Source of the DNA: Hyalella azteca
Lineage: Eukaryota > Arthropoda > Malacostraca > Amphipoda > Hyalellidae
Reading direction: 5' to 3'
Length of the DNA: 64,000 bases
Assembly: GCF_000764305.2 (NCBI RefSeq)
Contig: NW_025944354.1
Coordinates: 124,001 to 188,000, forward strand
How positions within the stretch are numbered: position 1 is the first letter of the stretch; every line of letters begins with the position of its first letter. The translations under genes and the position numbers were made by a program. This document shows, one piece after another, positions 11,081 through 23,600 of the stretch. Under the pieces are notes generated by a model. That model saw only the letters and a list, made by a program, of their open reading frames with translations. It ran no database searches and was not told where the DNA came from.

Positions 11081-14000
11081 CTGCATGCTGTTGTGTCAAT
11101 GGCTGGAAGTGACGGCAGGATGAGTGTGTCAGGCCGGGCGCCGCAGCCCACATTTTTGTCGTCACTCCCTCGCCGCTGAACGCAGCTGCGCTCACCGTCT
11201 TTTGCTCACGCAACGGCGACTTCCTGTGCTACGCTTTCCCTTTCCCGCCAAACTATCTGAATTTGAATGATATGATAAAAATTATGAAGCATAGTTGTTC
11301 ATGCGGCATAAAGGAAACTCATTATTTAACATACAATGTTATCACTTCAGTCGCGTCTTCTATATGAACGGAATGGGTTTTTGTGCTTAATTTTGACTTA
11401 TTCGTACTGATATGAATCTTAATGAATTACGCGTAATCTATATAATTATATAGTTAGTATGAATCGTAATAAATTACGCGTAAGGAACTTGAACTAAAAT
11501 GTGGAAATAAGGTTTAAATTCTTATTTTTAATATGGTTTTCACGTCATTTTATCGAATCCTGGCAATTTTCTAGTTGTAAAATAATGGTTCAATTTAAAA
11601 GTGTAAAAAATTACGATATATTCCTATTCATATTTTTTTTATATTTACAGCCCCCATGCTTAGACACTGACAAGTTAAATTATCTAGTTTCTCATTCGCA
11701 ATATTTCGAAAATCGAATCTTTGATCATATCAATCTGTTATGTAATTTTTTAATCCTATGCAAGCGTATTTTTTTGAAAATTGATAATGTCCGATGGATA
11801 TGAATTCGAGATTTGCTTAGATTCTATGGTTTTTATGCTGAATTTTTGTTCGTAAAATTGCTGTCTTTAACAAACGAATATTTTCTACAGGTGAGGCTTT
11901 CACATGATGTGGTGTCGTGATGGACTAAACTTGGGGCCTACGTAAGTAAAAATCGTAACTTGTGTTAGGCAGTTCGATCGTCTGTTCATCTATAGAAATA
12001 TATACCTATAAACTGAGAAATGTGCGTTGTAGCTCACGAGAATGATATTCATCCCTAAGTGCGCTAGCTAACATCAAATCTCTGGAATATCGGCAATTAT
12101 GGGCAATTGTTTGCTGATTGGCTGCAGAAAAGACGTCTCAGATTTACAACTGAATGGCGTTAAGCTCCGCTGTCTTTAAAAGACTTCCGGATCCACCTCA
12201 ACGGATAACTATTTTGATTAACTAAAGACGCTCACACATTTGCGTCGTCTCTCTCTGACTTGAATAGGAGATCCTGTGCATTTTATTTTAACTCCGTTCA
12301 ATTCGAGGTTGAGTCATATTTGAGTTTATTTTAAGTACTGTTGATTTGAGTCTGAGATCGACTTGATTAATATTATAATATTAATAAGATTATCTTAATT
12401 CTCTTTCTATTCAATTTTAATCTGAGATCAATTGGAGTGGATTTTATCTTCCTATAATTTGAGTTTAATATTATCAATTTAATATGGTTTTAGCTAAATT
12501 CCATTGGAAATTTTCTATTTCAAGAAAGTTTCTTTGAAACCTTGCCGCATGTCAGGTTCGCATCTGTTAGCGACACTATATTGCTATTCAGACTTACAAA
12601 AAACTTATTCTTCCACGTGTGAATATTTTTTTAGTTTTATTTCAGCTCTACTTTCGTGCACAGAATCTCTTACTTAAATGACCTAAACTTTTTCAATATT
12701 CTTGCCAGTTCGTTTCATGCCTGCCAGATCGTTTTGAAAAACACTTCCAAGTAAAGGAAACCCACAATATCCTTATTGCTATATTGATAATGTTGGCAAT
12801 AAAAACTAGAATTTATCTGGAATGAAGATGAAGTGAAGCGAATCGTTGCTTTTCTATAAGTTCTCAGTCGCTAACGCTCTTATATGTGTTCATACCTATT
12901 GCTCTTTCCCCATAGACTACCCGAAACCACAACTCATTTCAATTTTCTTCACTACTTTTGTATCGCTTTGCCTGCGTGTCCATTAGTCCTTAGTAAGGCC
13001 GCAAAATTTCCGTGTTATCTTTTTAGCGAGAACACTAAACGTGACAGCTCGTTTGCACACGCTCGGGCATCTATAAGGCTGGTGCAGTTATCCTTGATGC
13101 GGATATAGTTTTTTTCGCCCATCGTAAAGCACAGGACGTTTGAAACTTCCTGTTGCTCACTATCGGAAATTTATATTGCTTATTTCGCAATTATATCCTC
13201 TAGGATCTGAGTAAATGCTCCATTTTCCAACAGCATCGCAGAAAAGCTCCTTGAAACTTACTCGAATGTACGTTGCGAAGTAGTGCATATCCGCTTATTC
13301 TGCTCGAAATGCTCCCTGTAATATTTATGTAGTACTTGTGATATTTCACTTGCGCTGTCAACGAAGCTCACAATTCATAATGTCGGCTGTTTCCTGGGTG
13401 AATCGAAACAAAAAAAAAATACTACAATTGTCTTTGTTGGACGCCACTCAGAGTCTATATGTATGGTGATACTCGTATATTTTTTGTTTTATTTTCCATG
13501 CCTAGTTCCTGTAACAATCAACCTACACCGTATTTAAGTTTTCAACCACATGATTTGTGTTCACAAACTCACAATAGCTACGAAATATTCTTTATAGCGC
13601 CGAACTGCGTGATTTATCACCATAGAAAACCTTGGATGTTTCTGGACTAGACTTTTTCTTTCGTTGTCCTGACGTTCGTTTCCTGATTCGTTGCTTTTTT
13701 TCATTCATCAAAGTCGTGGACCTTTGTCGTCGTTTGGACCGTCTTAGCTCGATGAATATTTTTCCCTGGTGTTTTATTGCGGTTGTTCACATTGGACAGT
13801 TCTCGACTTCTTAAGAATTTTTTTATTCAAACACTGATAAGCTTGGTATTCGGAGCCTTGTGTGCCATATGGAGGATATGAATTGGCAAATTTCCAAATT
13901 AAAACTACTGGTTATGGGCACCATCGAGTATTGTTCGATAATGCTATTTTGTATTCGCTTAGAACTTTTATTATCTTAATTGCAGCTCTATCATGCGTCA

Positions 14001-15340
14001 GAATTTTTTCTCCGGTATACATAACGTATCCCGGGATATATGCGGGATACATTTAATGTGGAGTTTATAGCTCAATTTAAACTAGAAGCCTGCCATTATA
14101 AGAACATACAATTTTAACTAGTTTTGATGTCCAGCATGAAGTTCTTTACTAGCACATTTTCTCATTTATGGAAAAATGCATTATTGTGCTCGCCATGTCC
14201 AGCCGTCTGTCCGTCCGTCCGTGATTTCACGTTTTCGTCGACGAGAAAATGCGCTCTTTGTCATTCACTGCAGTGAGTACTGAGTATGACGTTAGAATAT
14301 GAATCTCGATTCATATTCTTTATATGTCAGCAGCGAAATTGCAGGTGATGAGGAAATGCAAAGTTGCTCATGATTATGCATGTTCAGGGACGAGGACGGT
14401 TGTATTGCATGGCTCGTTCACGGCTCACCACGAACGCCGCATTTTAAACTAGGAAATGTCCACCGCAGCGCTTGCTGCTGACCACGAAAAGTTTGGAGGC
14501 CTTGAACGAACTTTATGAAAATAAAAATGATGCCTAGTTCACATCCAGTTTTAATTATAGCCTATTATTCTCAGACTTGAAGTTTTGATATTTTTCTTCG
14601 CTCTTAGGGTAGAATTTTATGAACTTTTATTGAGCTTAGGTAGATGAAATTAATCACGATACGAATAACAATCTTACATAAAATTCATTAAATTAAATTT
14701 TACTCTCTCGTTTCATTCATGTGGAAGAATTCAATTAGCGCATTATATTAATATCAATGTCTGATTCTTGTATCACTTCCCTAACTACGGTTTTATTTTC
14801 TCTTGGAAAAATCCGTTTTTTCACTATATTTTACGAAAATCGTTACCTTGATATAAAATTGTATACCTACAATAGCTCTAAATTGAATTTTTCGTGAAAG
14901 GATTGTCTCGTGAAGTTTCAATCAATCAAGGGCACGTGTCTGATTTTATTACATTTTCCAGTTCAAAAAATGACTTTTTTTTTGTTTTCATGAAAACAAC
15001 AACAAAACAAACAAAACAAAAATGACATTTTTTGTTTCATGAAAACAAAAAATAATTTTTGTTTTCATGTCTAGTAGGTACTTTATTTATCCCCTCTATA
15101 AATAACACTATTTAATAGCACCTTTCAGCGTCACTTTAGAGTAGGTAATTTTGGAAATTTTAGGATGAAATAAAAACAAATGTGGCTTGCTGATATTCAG
15201 CATACACAAAACAATTAATTCAAATTGAAATCTTCTTCATCACTCTATGAGCTATTTACAATTTCGTTTAGGATTTCAAATTTAATAATTTATATACTTC
15301 TGATACATTATCTGCTCGCCTGGTTATAGCTTGTATCTGC
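11081..15340. other. No gene seen
   Basis: AT-rich sequence with several open frames of 60-100 codons and no recognisable domain. A 26-bp direct repeat around GAATTACGCGTAA occurs at 11411-11436 and 11459-11484. Confidence 0.5.
14974..15071. repeat. Low-complexity inverted repeats of TTTTGTTTTCATGAAAACAA
   Basis: Three blocks built from TGTTTTCATGAAAACA-type palindromes surround an A/C-rich tract. This is simple sequence able to form alternative hairpins, with no sign of a mobile element. Confidence 0.65.
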
Positions 15341-15450
15341 TGCGTACTAGTACGCTGCTCGCCACGTTAGTTCTCCCAATTAATGATCCTCATCGTGCGT
15401 ACCAGTGCACTGCTCGCCACGTTAGTTCTCCCAATTAATGATCCTCATCG
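15341..15450. repeat. 55-bp tandem dimer
   Basis: Two copies of a unit starting TGCGTACTAGTACGCTGCTC / TGCGTACCAGTGCACTGCTC and continuing through CCCAATTAATGATCCTCATCG, nearly identical in the second half. Confidence 0.9.
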
Positions 15451-15624
15451 GAACATCCGCAAAAAAAGACTTGCGCCGCCTGCGGTGACGCGTCGCGGCG
15501 CTGCACGGAAGGGCGTGGCCGACGGCGCTCCGAAGTTGCACGTACAATACGCCAGCGTTGCAACGTACGGCCATCGGTGTGTGTGATGTGTCATCGCGGA
15601 ACACTTCAGTACAACGCTTCTATG

Positions 15625-15768
15625 TTCCTGAACACTTCAGGGCTCCCGAACACTTCAGGGTTCCTGAACACTTCAGGGTTCCTGAACACTTCAGGGTTCC
15701 TGAACACTTCAGGGTTCCTGAACACTTCAGGGTTCCTGAACACGTCGGGGTTCCCGAACACCTCAGGG
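15625..15768. repeat. 18-bp minisatellite, 8 units
   Basis: The unit TTCCTGAACACTTCAGGG is repeated eight times with variants (CTCCCG, ACGTCGG, ACCTCAGG) at the edges. Each unit contains the inverted pair CCTGAA/TTCAGG. Several frames stay open across it because the period is a multiple of three. Confidence 0.95.
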
Positions 15769-16102
15769 TTCATGGAAGTGGAACACTTGCTTCAGTGGAA
15801 ACCTCAATGTTTTTTGGGTCACTCTATTAAAACTTGATAAAGCAGATGTAGGGACCTAAGTACACGTAACGGCCGATTACTCGTATGTATATGGTGGGCT
15901 TAGCTCGAAAAACTGTCTGTGATTGGCTGACCAAGATACGAATTCGTAAATATTTTGGTTGTGCCTTCTCTGTAGTGTTTATGCTGATACACGCTGTCTT
16001 TGGCTGGTGTTCATGGGATTATACGTACTTGCTGTCCCTAGTTCATCACATTGCAAAATACTGACTCGCTTAGGCTGCTGTTCAGTAGATTGCATGCAGA
16101 TA
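15769..16102. other. No gene seen
   Basis: Nothing recognisable between the 18-bp array and the second family A element. Confidence 0.5.
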
Positions 16103-16318
16103 CACTGTTAGAAAAAACGGTGAAAAAACGGTCCAACTGGCGTTCTATATAGTGGCCGGTCGCCCCGTAAAAATAAACTATTTCGCCGTTTTTATCAGAT
16201 GTTTTACGGATTTCTATTGTTAAATTAGAATAAAAACGGCGACACGGTGATTCTTTTCACGTGCCGACCGGCCACTGAAACGCCGGTAATACCGTTAACG
16301 GTAATTTTTCTAACAGTG
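16103..16318. mobile_element. Family A foldback MITE, copy 2, with TA target duplication
   Basis: 216 bp with ends CACTGTTAGAAAAA and TTTTTCTAACAGTG. It is flanked by TA on both sides (16101-16102 and 16319-16320). It aligns with the copy at 1497-1710 over its full length with few substitutions, which implies fairly recent activity of the family. No transposase is encoded. Confidence 0.9.
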
Positions 16319-17102
16319 TATGCACACTATCTGTGCATATTGTTAGTTTGTTTGTGATTGCTTCCTGTTGGCGTTCAGTAGCGGTTACTTCAAACCTGCT
16401 TGTTTGTCTTTCCTGCAGCCTTCTCGATCGTGCTTGCAGTCGAGTCAAGCGCCTGATGATTCTTGCTTTAAAACATTGCATGCTTTTATTGCATGCCTTC
16501 TGCTGCTTTCTTTAATTTTTTAGCTGTACTATGTGCTGTTAATTTCATCCAACTTGAGGCACATAATACAAATAAATAAAGAAATAAACCATATTTTTTT
16601 AACTTCGACACCTAATATTGTTTCCTTATTTCTTGCTCTGTTGTTCTTAATTGAATTTAAAAAATTTAGTATTGCCCATTGCTTATCTTCATCTCGTACT
16701 AATTGATGACCATTTTTTCCAACCATCGTCTGCTTTTGACTGACTTCGAATGCTTGATAGTTTAGAAATTATGATTGAAATTTGAATTAACATAAAGTGC
16801 GTATATAATGACCACTAAATTTTAATTAACATAAAGTGCGTAATGACAACTAAAATATTAGGGCTGCATTGCTCAGGCATGAGTCATTCCCGTGGTATGA
16901 ATCGTAGTGTTAACGTCTAGACACCGTCAAGGTTACCGGTTGTGGCTATCTAAACTCCTCATACATATATGAGATCCTGCTGTTCCTTAGGATCTCATAG
17001 GATTTCGTACAAGAATTGTGATCGTTCGATCTCATTAAATTTTAGGAGTAATTCCATGTAGAGTATTTCATATATTTTACATAATGAGATATCGGTGTCG
17101 AT
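16319..17102. other. No gene seen
   Basis: Contains a small direct duplication around TTAACATAAAGTGCGTA (about 16788-16843). No coding evidence. Confidence 0.5.
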
Positions 17103-17407
17103 CTCGTTCTGATTTATAACAGCCTCCCTGATAGCATCGTTGACGCTCCGAGTATGAACGCCTTTAAGAACAGACTAGACGAAGCTATGCAGGAGCATAT
17201 GTTCAGTCTTAAAATGCCTAGCAAATTACGGACCAGGCAATAAGTTCAGCAGCTATCTCAATCAATCGTCAGTTATGGAAAGATCGGGTTCCAAAGGCCG
17301 GATCCCTTGTGAATCAAGTCACGAAAAATTCAAGAATCGGCAACAGGCCATGTGCCTATTTCTTCAGTGCCGACACTTCTATTCTATTCTATTCTATTCT
17401 ATTCTAT
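17103..17407 (+). mobile_element. Truncated 3' end of a non-LTR retrotransposon (LINE)
   Basis: An open segment at 17118-17240 reads NSLPDSIVDAPSMNAFKNRL and continues to a stop at 17241-17243. The NSLP-x2-IV-x-APS-x2-FKNRLD pattern is typical of the extreme C-terminus of LINE ORF2 proteins of the CR1/Jockey/L2 type. About 130 bp of 3' UTR follow and end in a TTCTA/ATTCT microsatellite (17377-17407), as expected of a LINE tail. No reverse transcriptase domain is present, so this is a 5'-truncated dead copy. The exact clade cannot be told from this fragment. Confidence 0.8.
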
Positions 17408-17516
17408 AAGAGGTATTGCGTGCAGTGCAATAGCTGAGGTCGCGATGTCAGTCTGATTTATTCGTTATTGCGTGAATAAGGGAATAACGGCGTCGCGCTC
17501 TCGTTCATAATTATTT

Positions 17517-17686
17517 GATTTTACATATAGCTGATCGAGTAACGGTCGCTTCCAACCTAATTTATGTATAAATTGTTTAGTGCAGAATATCATTCCGAGG
17601 TGATTTTACATGTAGCTGATCGAGTAACGGTCGCTTCCAACCTAATTTTATATATAACTCGGTAGTGCAGAATATCATTCTGAGGT
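17517..17686. repeat. 85-bp tandem dimer
   Basis: Two adjacent copies of a unit starting GATTTTACATRTAGCTGATC and ending CAGAATATCATTCYGAGGT. They differ mainly in a short TA-rich central segment. Confidence 0.9.
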
Positions 17687-18839
17687 AGTGTTCTCATGTG
17701 AAATTTTTGAGAAGAATTACAGTTACTGCCTACTGGTATCACTAATGAAATGTGGTTACTGTCAATTCAATTACCGCAATCAATCAGCGGCCAGCGTAAT
17801 TCATAATTTCATTAAAATTAATAATTGATAGGTAGCATTCTGAAAGCTCAATATCTTAATTAAACACGTTAATTGTTCTACTATTTGTGGTATAGGTATT
17901 AGTTTTTCCATATTTGTGACCCTCACATTTGCGTTGTTTTCTATTCCTCACGGATTTTGTCCAACATTGGGAAATCGTAATTGTTGCGCATCAGTAAGAA
18001 CTTCCTCGTGTATCCCTTTAAATCAACCGCCTATATGAAAACTGATTCGACTCCCCACTCTCGAAGATCCGTTAAACTTTTTTAATTATATAGCAGCAAA
18101 ACTTAGTAAATAGTGGTAACTGAAGTCAATTGGAAGTTAGTCAATTGAAGTTCATAACACAATTAGTCAATTGAAGTGTCTAAATTTTTGATACAGTTCT
18201 GTGTTAGAATCTGCATACCTACTGTATCAAAAGATCGATCATGGCCTGCGTTTAATATCGAAACAAAAGAGTTGAGCGAAAATCATTACCAGGATATGAT
18301 CACGCAGTCTACCAGCGATATCTTTCCTATACTGTATGATCCACATCGGAAATCATGCGAGGAAATTACATCACCGGAGGCGGTCAGAAATACATTTATT
18401 TTTATGAGTATGAACTTTAATTTATCTTTGTCAGATAGAAAATCAAGTTTTGCGGTGCACCGTCGATACTCTTCGGTAACTGTCCTTCGAGTCCACTTAA
18501 TTTTGCTCAATTTTATTCTTATAGTCGTTATTATAAATGCCTCTTTATTTGCTACCAAAACGCTGCGTTAAATTTTTAGGCATTTTCATGCATGAATAAT
18601 GAACGTGCCGGCCGGACGAGTATTCTTCTCCGAATTGAAAATACTGGGTTAATTATTTTCAATTCGGGGTTTATACGGGGATAATAGGTTAATTGCCCGA
18701 TTGAATTACCCGTGGTTTCATGCAATGAATAATCAAAATTATGAAGTTTGCTTCCTCGCATCGCAAATTCGTTTTTATAAATTCCGTATCGTTCCATCCT
18801 GTGAACAATCAATACGATGAACATGTATGCTTGCATGCA
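17687..18839. other. No gene seen
   Basis: A 131-codon plus-strand frame (18176-18571) overlaps a 90-codon minus-strand frame (18286-18558). Neither has a recognised domain or clear splice context. Confidence 0.45.
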
Positions 18840-19290
18840 TAGTAAATACTGCTTTTACAGTTCCGTTTATTTCCATGCTGTGGGTAATCAGTATGAATAA
18901 TGAGTATGTACTTGCTTGCAACGGAAATACAGCTTTAACACTTCCGTGTTGTCTATGCAGTGGATAATCAATATGATGAACAAGAATACATGCTTGCTTT
19001 TCAAATACTGCTTTTACATTTCCGTTTATTTCCATGCTATGAACAATCAACATGATAAATGAGTATATACCTGCTTGCTTGCAACGGAAATACAGCTTTA
19101 ACACTTCCGTGTAGTCTATGCAGTGGATAATGAATATGATACATGCTTGCTTTTCAGATACTGTTTTTACATTTCCGTTTATTTCCATGCTATGAACAAT
19201 CAACATGATAAATGAGTATATACTTGCTTGCTTGCAACGAAAATACAGCTTTAACACTTCCGTGTAGTCTATGCAGTGGATAATCAATAC
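18840..19290. repeat. Tandem array, about 150-165 bp unit, roughly 3 copies
   Basis: A block containing GCAACGGAAATACAGCTTTA, CTTCCGTGTAGTCTATGCAG and TTTCCGTTTATTTCCATGCT recurs at about 18918, 19081 and 19234. The unit is itself built of shorter related pieces. A 170-codon minus-strand frame (18775-19287) with internal repeats is a by-product of the array. Confidence 0.8.
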
Positions 19291-20470
19291 GCCGAATGAC
19301 TATGCACGCGCCAATTCAGTACACTCCGCTGGAGGTCCCACGTCGCATTGCACGCGATGAAGTTTCGCTTTCTCCCTGCGACAATTGGTGGCGAGGAGTC
19401 AGGCCGTGTGTGGAGGCGTTCATGCTCAACGTGTGGACACGCAACTTACGAATTACGAAACCTTCGTAGCTGCCTTTTCGTGTCTGCGATGCATTTTGTC
19501 ATAAAAAATAAGTTATATGTGCGAAAAGTATATGTTTGGTCATGAAAAGGTTTAGAAAAGCATTGTGTGAATACAAATTAGGACAAGTTTTAGCGGTTTA
19601 AAGATCATTTAAAAGTCCAAGACTGATCAATAAACCATTGCTCCTGTTTGTTTTCACGAATGCCAGAAATAAGTTAAGGTGCAATTTGAATGATAAACTA
19701 AAATATTTGAACTGTTTAATGGTAAGTGGCTATTGCTAATCATTTTCGGAATTAAAAAATTCATTTTAAAACAATTTGAGCGAATGCCGTAAATTTGGTT
19801 CAGTTAAGAAAAAGTCTTGGATAGTTTTCACTTGACACCAAACTAAAATTTTCATAATTCTGGTTAATTTTTTATGTTTTATCCCGTTTCGTTGTTTATT
19901 CCTTCTTTCAAATGATGAAATTCTCGCGCTCGCATCTTCACTATATTTTTCTGGAAAATCTTCGAATTCCGAACGCGAAAAATCTACTCGCCTTCATAAA
20001 AGCTCTGATGAGACCGTTGCCCCGGATTTGTTGGAGAAGTTAGTGATGGTAAACCTAATTTAAGAGGAAGGCACCAGCAATAAAAACGTGTTCTGTCTGC
20101 CTTCAGGACTCCTACTCAGTGAAGAATCTGCTTATAGGAACTCTTCGACCATATGGGATGTGGTTAATTCACGAATCTTCTTCGGGTTATAGCAAAATGA
20201 AACATTTATATGAGATGGACCGGTTATATTAATTCACTTGAACCGTAAATGAAATTCCGTATGTTACCATATATATGATACCAATGTCACAGAGTGACCG
20301 TTAATTTAAAATAAGCTTCAATATTTTGGTTGATTTAAATAAATATATTCAAGTAGTAATTTTTATAGTATGATGATAATATTGTAGACAATTTATTTCA
20401 TCTGAGGTGCTAATATTACTTGTTCCAAATCTTGATGACGGGCATCCGCTTTCACGTTTGTTCATCCAAA

Positions 20471-20540
20471 TGATGTCAGAGCCTGCACGGCTCATCCGTG
20501 TGATGTCAGAGCCTGCACGACTCATCCGTGTGATGTCAGC
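20471..20540. repeat. 30-bp tandem repeat, 2.3 units
   Basis: TGATGTCAGAGCCTGCACGG followed by CTCATCCGTG is repeated at 20471 and 20501, with a partial third unit at 20531. Confidence 0.9.
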
Positions 20541-20647
20541 GCTTATAGTCTGTCTCCGCCTCTCGATGCTTCGTCCTCTCATCGACTCGGAATTTTCCTG
20601 TCTGCCCGACTCGACCGTGACTTCATGCATGACATCACGGCACCTCG

Positions 20648-20825
20648 CCAGGCATTGCATCACTTGACGTACAAATCTGCCCTGGTAGGTATTTTTATTA
20701 TATAGTGCCATGTTCTTCTTCTTGAACTTATATAGACCAGGCATTGCATCACTTGACGTACAAATCTGCCCTGTTTTTATTTTTATCATATAGTGCCTTA
20801 TTCTTCTTCTTGAACTTAAGTAGAC
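20648..20825. repeat. 89-bp tandem dimer
   Basis: Two adjacent copies of a unit that starts CCAGGCATTGCATCACTTGA and ends CTTCTTCTTGAACTTA followed by TAGAC, separated by few differences. Confidence 0.9.
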
Positions 20826-22744
20826 TCCCTCACCCTCAAAAGATGGTGTTTGTAAATGCGTCGGAACCTGGAACAGCTTTTGTGCATAGCATCACGTACC
20901 ATTTGAACGCAACGTGTGTTGTGGATACAGTGCTTGAATTTGAATCTTAAAAGCAGGCTATCTAAACAAATGCACGCGCGATACAGGCTTCACGCATTAT
21001 TAGTTTTAAAATTTTAGTTTAATTTTCTAAAATATTCGGGTTTTGCATGAAATGTACTGTGCTATTATATGTTTCCAACTGCTTCAATTCACGTCAGTGG
21101 TTTAGGATGGTTTCTTATCATTATTTTTGAGAGCCAAACAGCAAACTATGAGCGTTTTTGTAATGAACTTATTCGCTTTGAGCCATAAAATCATCACATG
21201 ACAGGAAATTATCTGTTCTGTAAAACACCTATTGATTGTTTTCAAACCTCTTATTCCAAACACCATGCTAAACTATGTTTTATACTCCATTTCTAAGAAA
21301 AAAATACGCCTCCAGCTGAATGGAAGTATAATGCTATATAATTGGGCTCAATTGCCGGCCTAGGCGCCCAAACTGTTTTCACACACACGATGTATGCCAT
21401 TAGGATGACTGTGACATTTTTACCTAAACCAACTTGCACTTAACGACCTCTGTGATTCGAGTCCCTGTTATCAAATGCTTTTAAAAGGGCTATAAACTGA
21501 CGCCCAAGAACGACGAGTTTTATACAGCCACATGTATAAAACTCAGAGGTACGGAAATGTTGTCTGCCCCTGACACGTTTGATACTGGTCGGAAATAGGT
21601 CCTGTCCCATATAGACGCCGTTCGAACAGTTATGAAATAGGGTGTCTGGTGAATCACATGGAATAAAATCATAGATGAATACCGACTTTAAAGTCTTCTA
21701 CGTATCGCGTGGAATAAAATCAAAAATTAATTTGCTTGTAGATAAGTGGTATTCATTTTGAAATTTGTGAAAAGTTTGCCTAGAAGCAAGAAGTGAATCT
21801 CTTCAAATAGGCATTCTAGAGGATGCTATGTTACAATTTAAAGCATTACTTAAAAAGTTGTCCCACAATTAGCTCACCTCGAATTAATGCTGAGTGAAAA
21901 TAGTTGCAGAATAAATAGTGAGAACGAAATTTCTGTGGCAAACTTTTGCACGATATACATTCATAATAATAGTGTCACGTCACATGTACAGATATTTTGT
22001 TTAAAGTCACCCGATATAATGGCTCTCGTCATCGCGCTCCGACAATTGCAAAACTGATCAATTGCGATTACATGTTTTGTTCTTGTATTCAGCGAACAAA
22101 ACTGGCGCTTTCCCTCACGAGTGAAAGGAATTGGGACCATTTTCCCGTGACGCCCGAGGCGCGAGTCACCGCATTGGAGCCATCGCAAGGACCGCATGCA
22201 AATCTCGGCAAGAACTCCTCTCGTTCATCACGACACTTTCTAAAACATTTCTGTGTTCGGTGACGCTGATTCTGTTATTTTGTGTTACCGACTTTATTTA
22301 TTATTTAGGCACGGAAATAATTCTTAAGAAGTGGAATAAAATGCATTTGTATTTTATAAATATATTTTTTATATAGTTGAATTAGCTATTTGAGGTTTTG
22401 AGGTTTTAAAGTATATCCTTGGAGATTTCTTGTGTAAGTAGCCAGTAACACGACGCAAAAAAATTAAAAATTTACACTTGAGGATAAGTTTTTTATGGAA
22501 TTACTCAGTGTATCGGTTAAGGTTGACCAATCTCGGTTATAAGCTTCTAAAACGCAGGTTCTATGAAGAATACATCATGAGAAATGAATGAGACTTTAAC
22601 CGAATAGCCCAACTGTGCTACGTGTTGAAAGTGTGTCACTATTTGGAAAATATGACCTGAGTGTAGGATCAGGGGTTAATTTTCCTGTTAACGGGCTGTG
22701 CGGGACCATAAAGGTGCTCTGCCATATATCAGACATCAGTCGTT

Positions 22745-22797
22745 AAATCAACGTTGAAATAAACGTTGATTTGTTGAATCAACGTTCATTCAACGTT
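22745..22797. repeat. Cluster of AACGTT palindromes
   Basis: AAATCAACGTT (22745-22755) is exactly inverted as AACGTTGATTT a few bases on. Two further CAACGTT motifs follow, giving four AACGTT cores within about 55 bp. Confidence 0.75.
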
Positions 22798-22829
22798 GTT
22801 TCTACTTCACTTGCCTGATGGGATGCATG

Positions 22830-23600
22830 TTCTAATGTTGATGCCTGCCGTGCTTGCGCGTGAGTTTTCTTAATTATCTTTGAACGTGATTAAGATTGTT
22901 GATGCATGCATAACACGCAAATAAGTAGTAGTGGCTGCACGAGGATCAGTGGATTTTTGTGTAATGCGTTCATAGATTTTGAATGCAGGATTAAAATTCA
23001 TTTGAATTGTGGATCCATGGGTATAAAAGCTCATGTGAAATCAATATGTAACACTCATTTACAATGTGAATGAATACGCATATAGATTTAGGATGCAATA
23101 TTAACATCCATTTGGATTGCGGATGCATGGGTAACACATATTTAGATTGTGGATGCATTAGAATTACAAATTTATGCATAAATAATACGCGATTATGATT
23201 ATGCATAAATAATACGCGCATTGATAACGGATGTATTATAATACAATAACGGCACGCATCTATATTGTGGATGCAAATGTAACGTTCATTTAGATTGTGG
23301 ACGCTATATAGAGTAAAAGGCATTGAGAGTGTGGGTGCATGAGTCATTCGTATTTAAATTGTTTATGCACGAGTTACACGTTTACAGATAGTGAATGCTA
23401 AAGCTGAACGAACGTAATTAGATTGCAGATGTGAGAGTAACCCTCATTATGATCGCTGATGCTGGCGTGACTAGCATATGGGCTGTAGATGCATGACGCA
23501 TGAGTAACATGGCTTTGGATGCAGGCGAGACAGGCATGTGTTGCGATGCAGCTTCCGCTGAGCGTCGTTCCCACCGCGTCGTGAGTAACCCGAGCTCGTG
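22830..23600. repeat. Degenerate minisatellite of about 35-bp units
   Basis: Variants of ATTGTGGATGCATGAGTAAC recur at irregular 25-45 bp spacing for nearly 800 bp. Divergence is high, so this is an old array. Minus-strand frames here (22991-23347, 23398-23631) rich in Met, His and Ile are products of the repeat. Confidence 0.75.

Larger units (their letters stand above)
19291..22740. other. No gene seen apart from repeats listed separately
   Basis: Short open frames only. Two small tandem duplications (20471 and 20648) are given as separate entries. Confidence 0.5.

Noticed and set aside
10328..11123. Overlapping 260- and 239-codon open frames as genes
   Set aside because: They are explained by a 45-bp repeat whose period is a multiple of three. 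No domain, start context or splice signals support either strand.
11891..11942. Small exon between TTTTCTACAG and a GTAAGT donor
   Set aside because: The splice-like signals are good, but the coding phase does not match the phase-1 start of the first recognised adhesion exon, and no transcript evidence is available.
18176..18571. 131-codon open frame as a gene
   Set aside because: AT-rich, no recognised domain, and a 90-codon frame overlaps it on the other strand. Not enough to support a gene.
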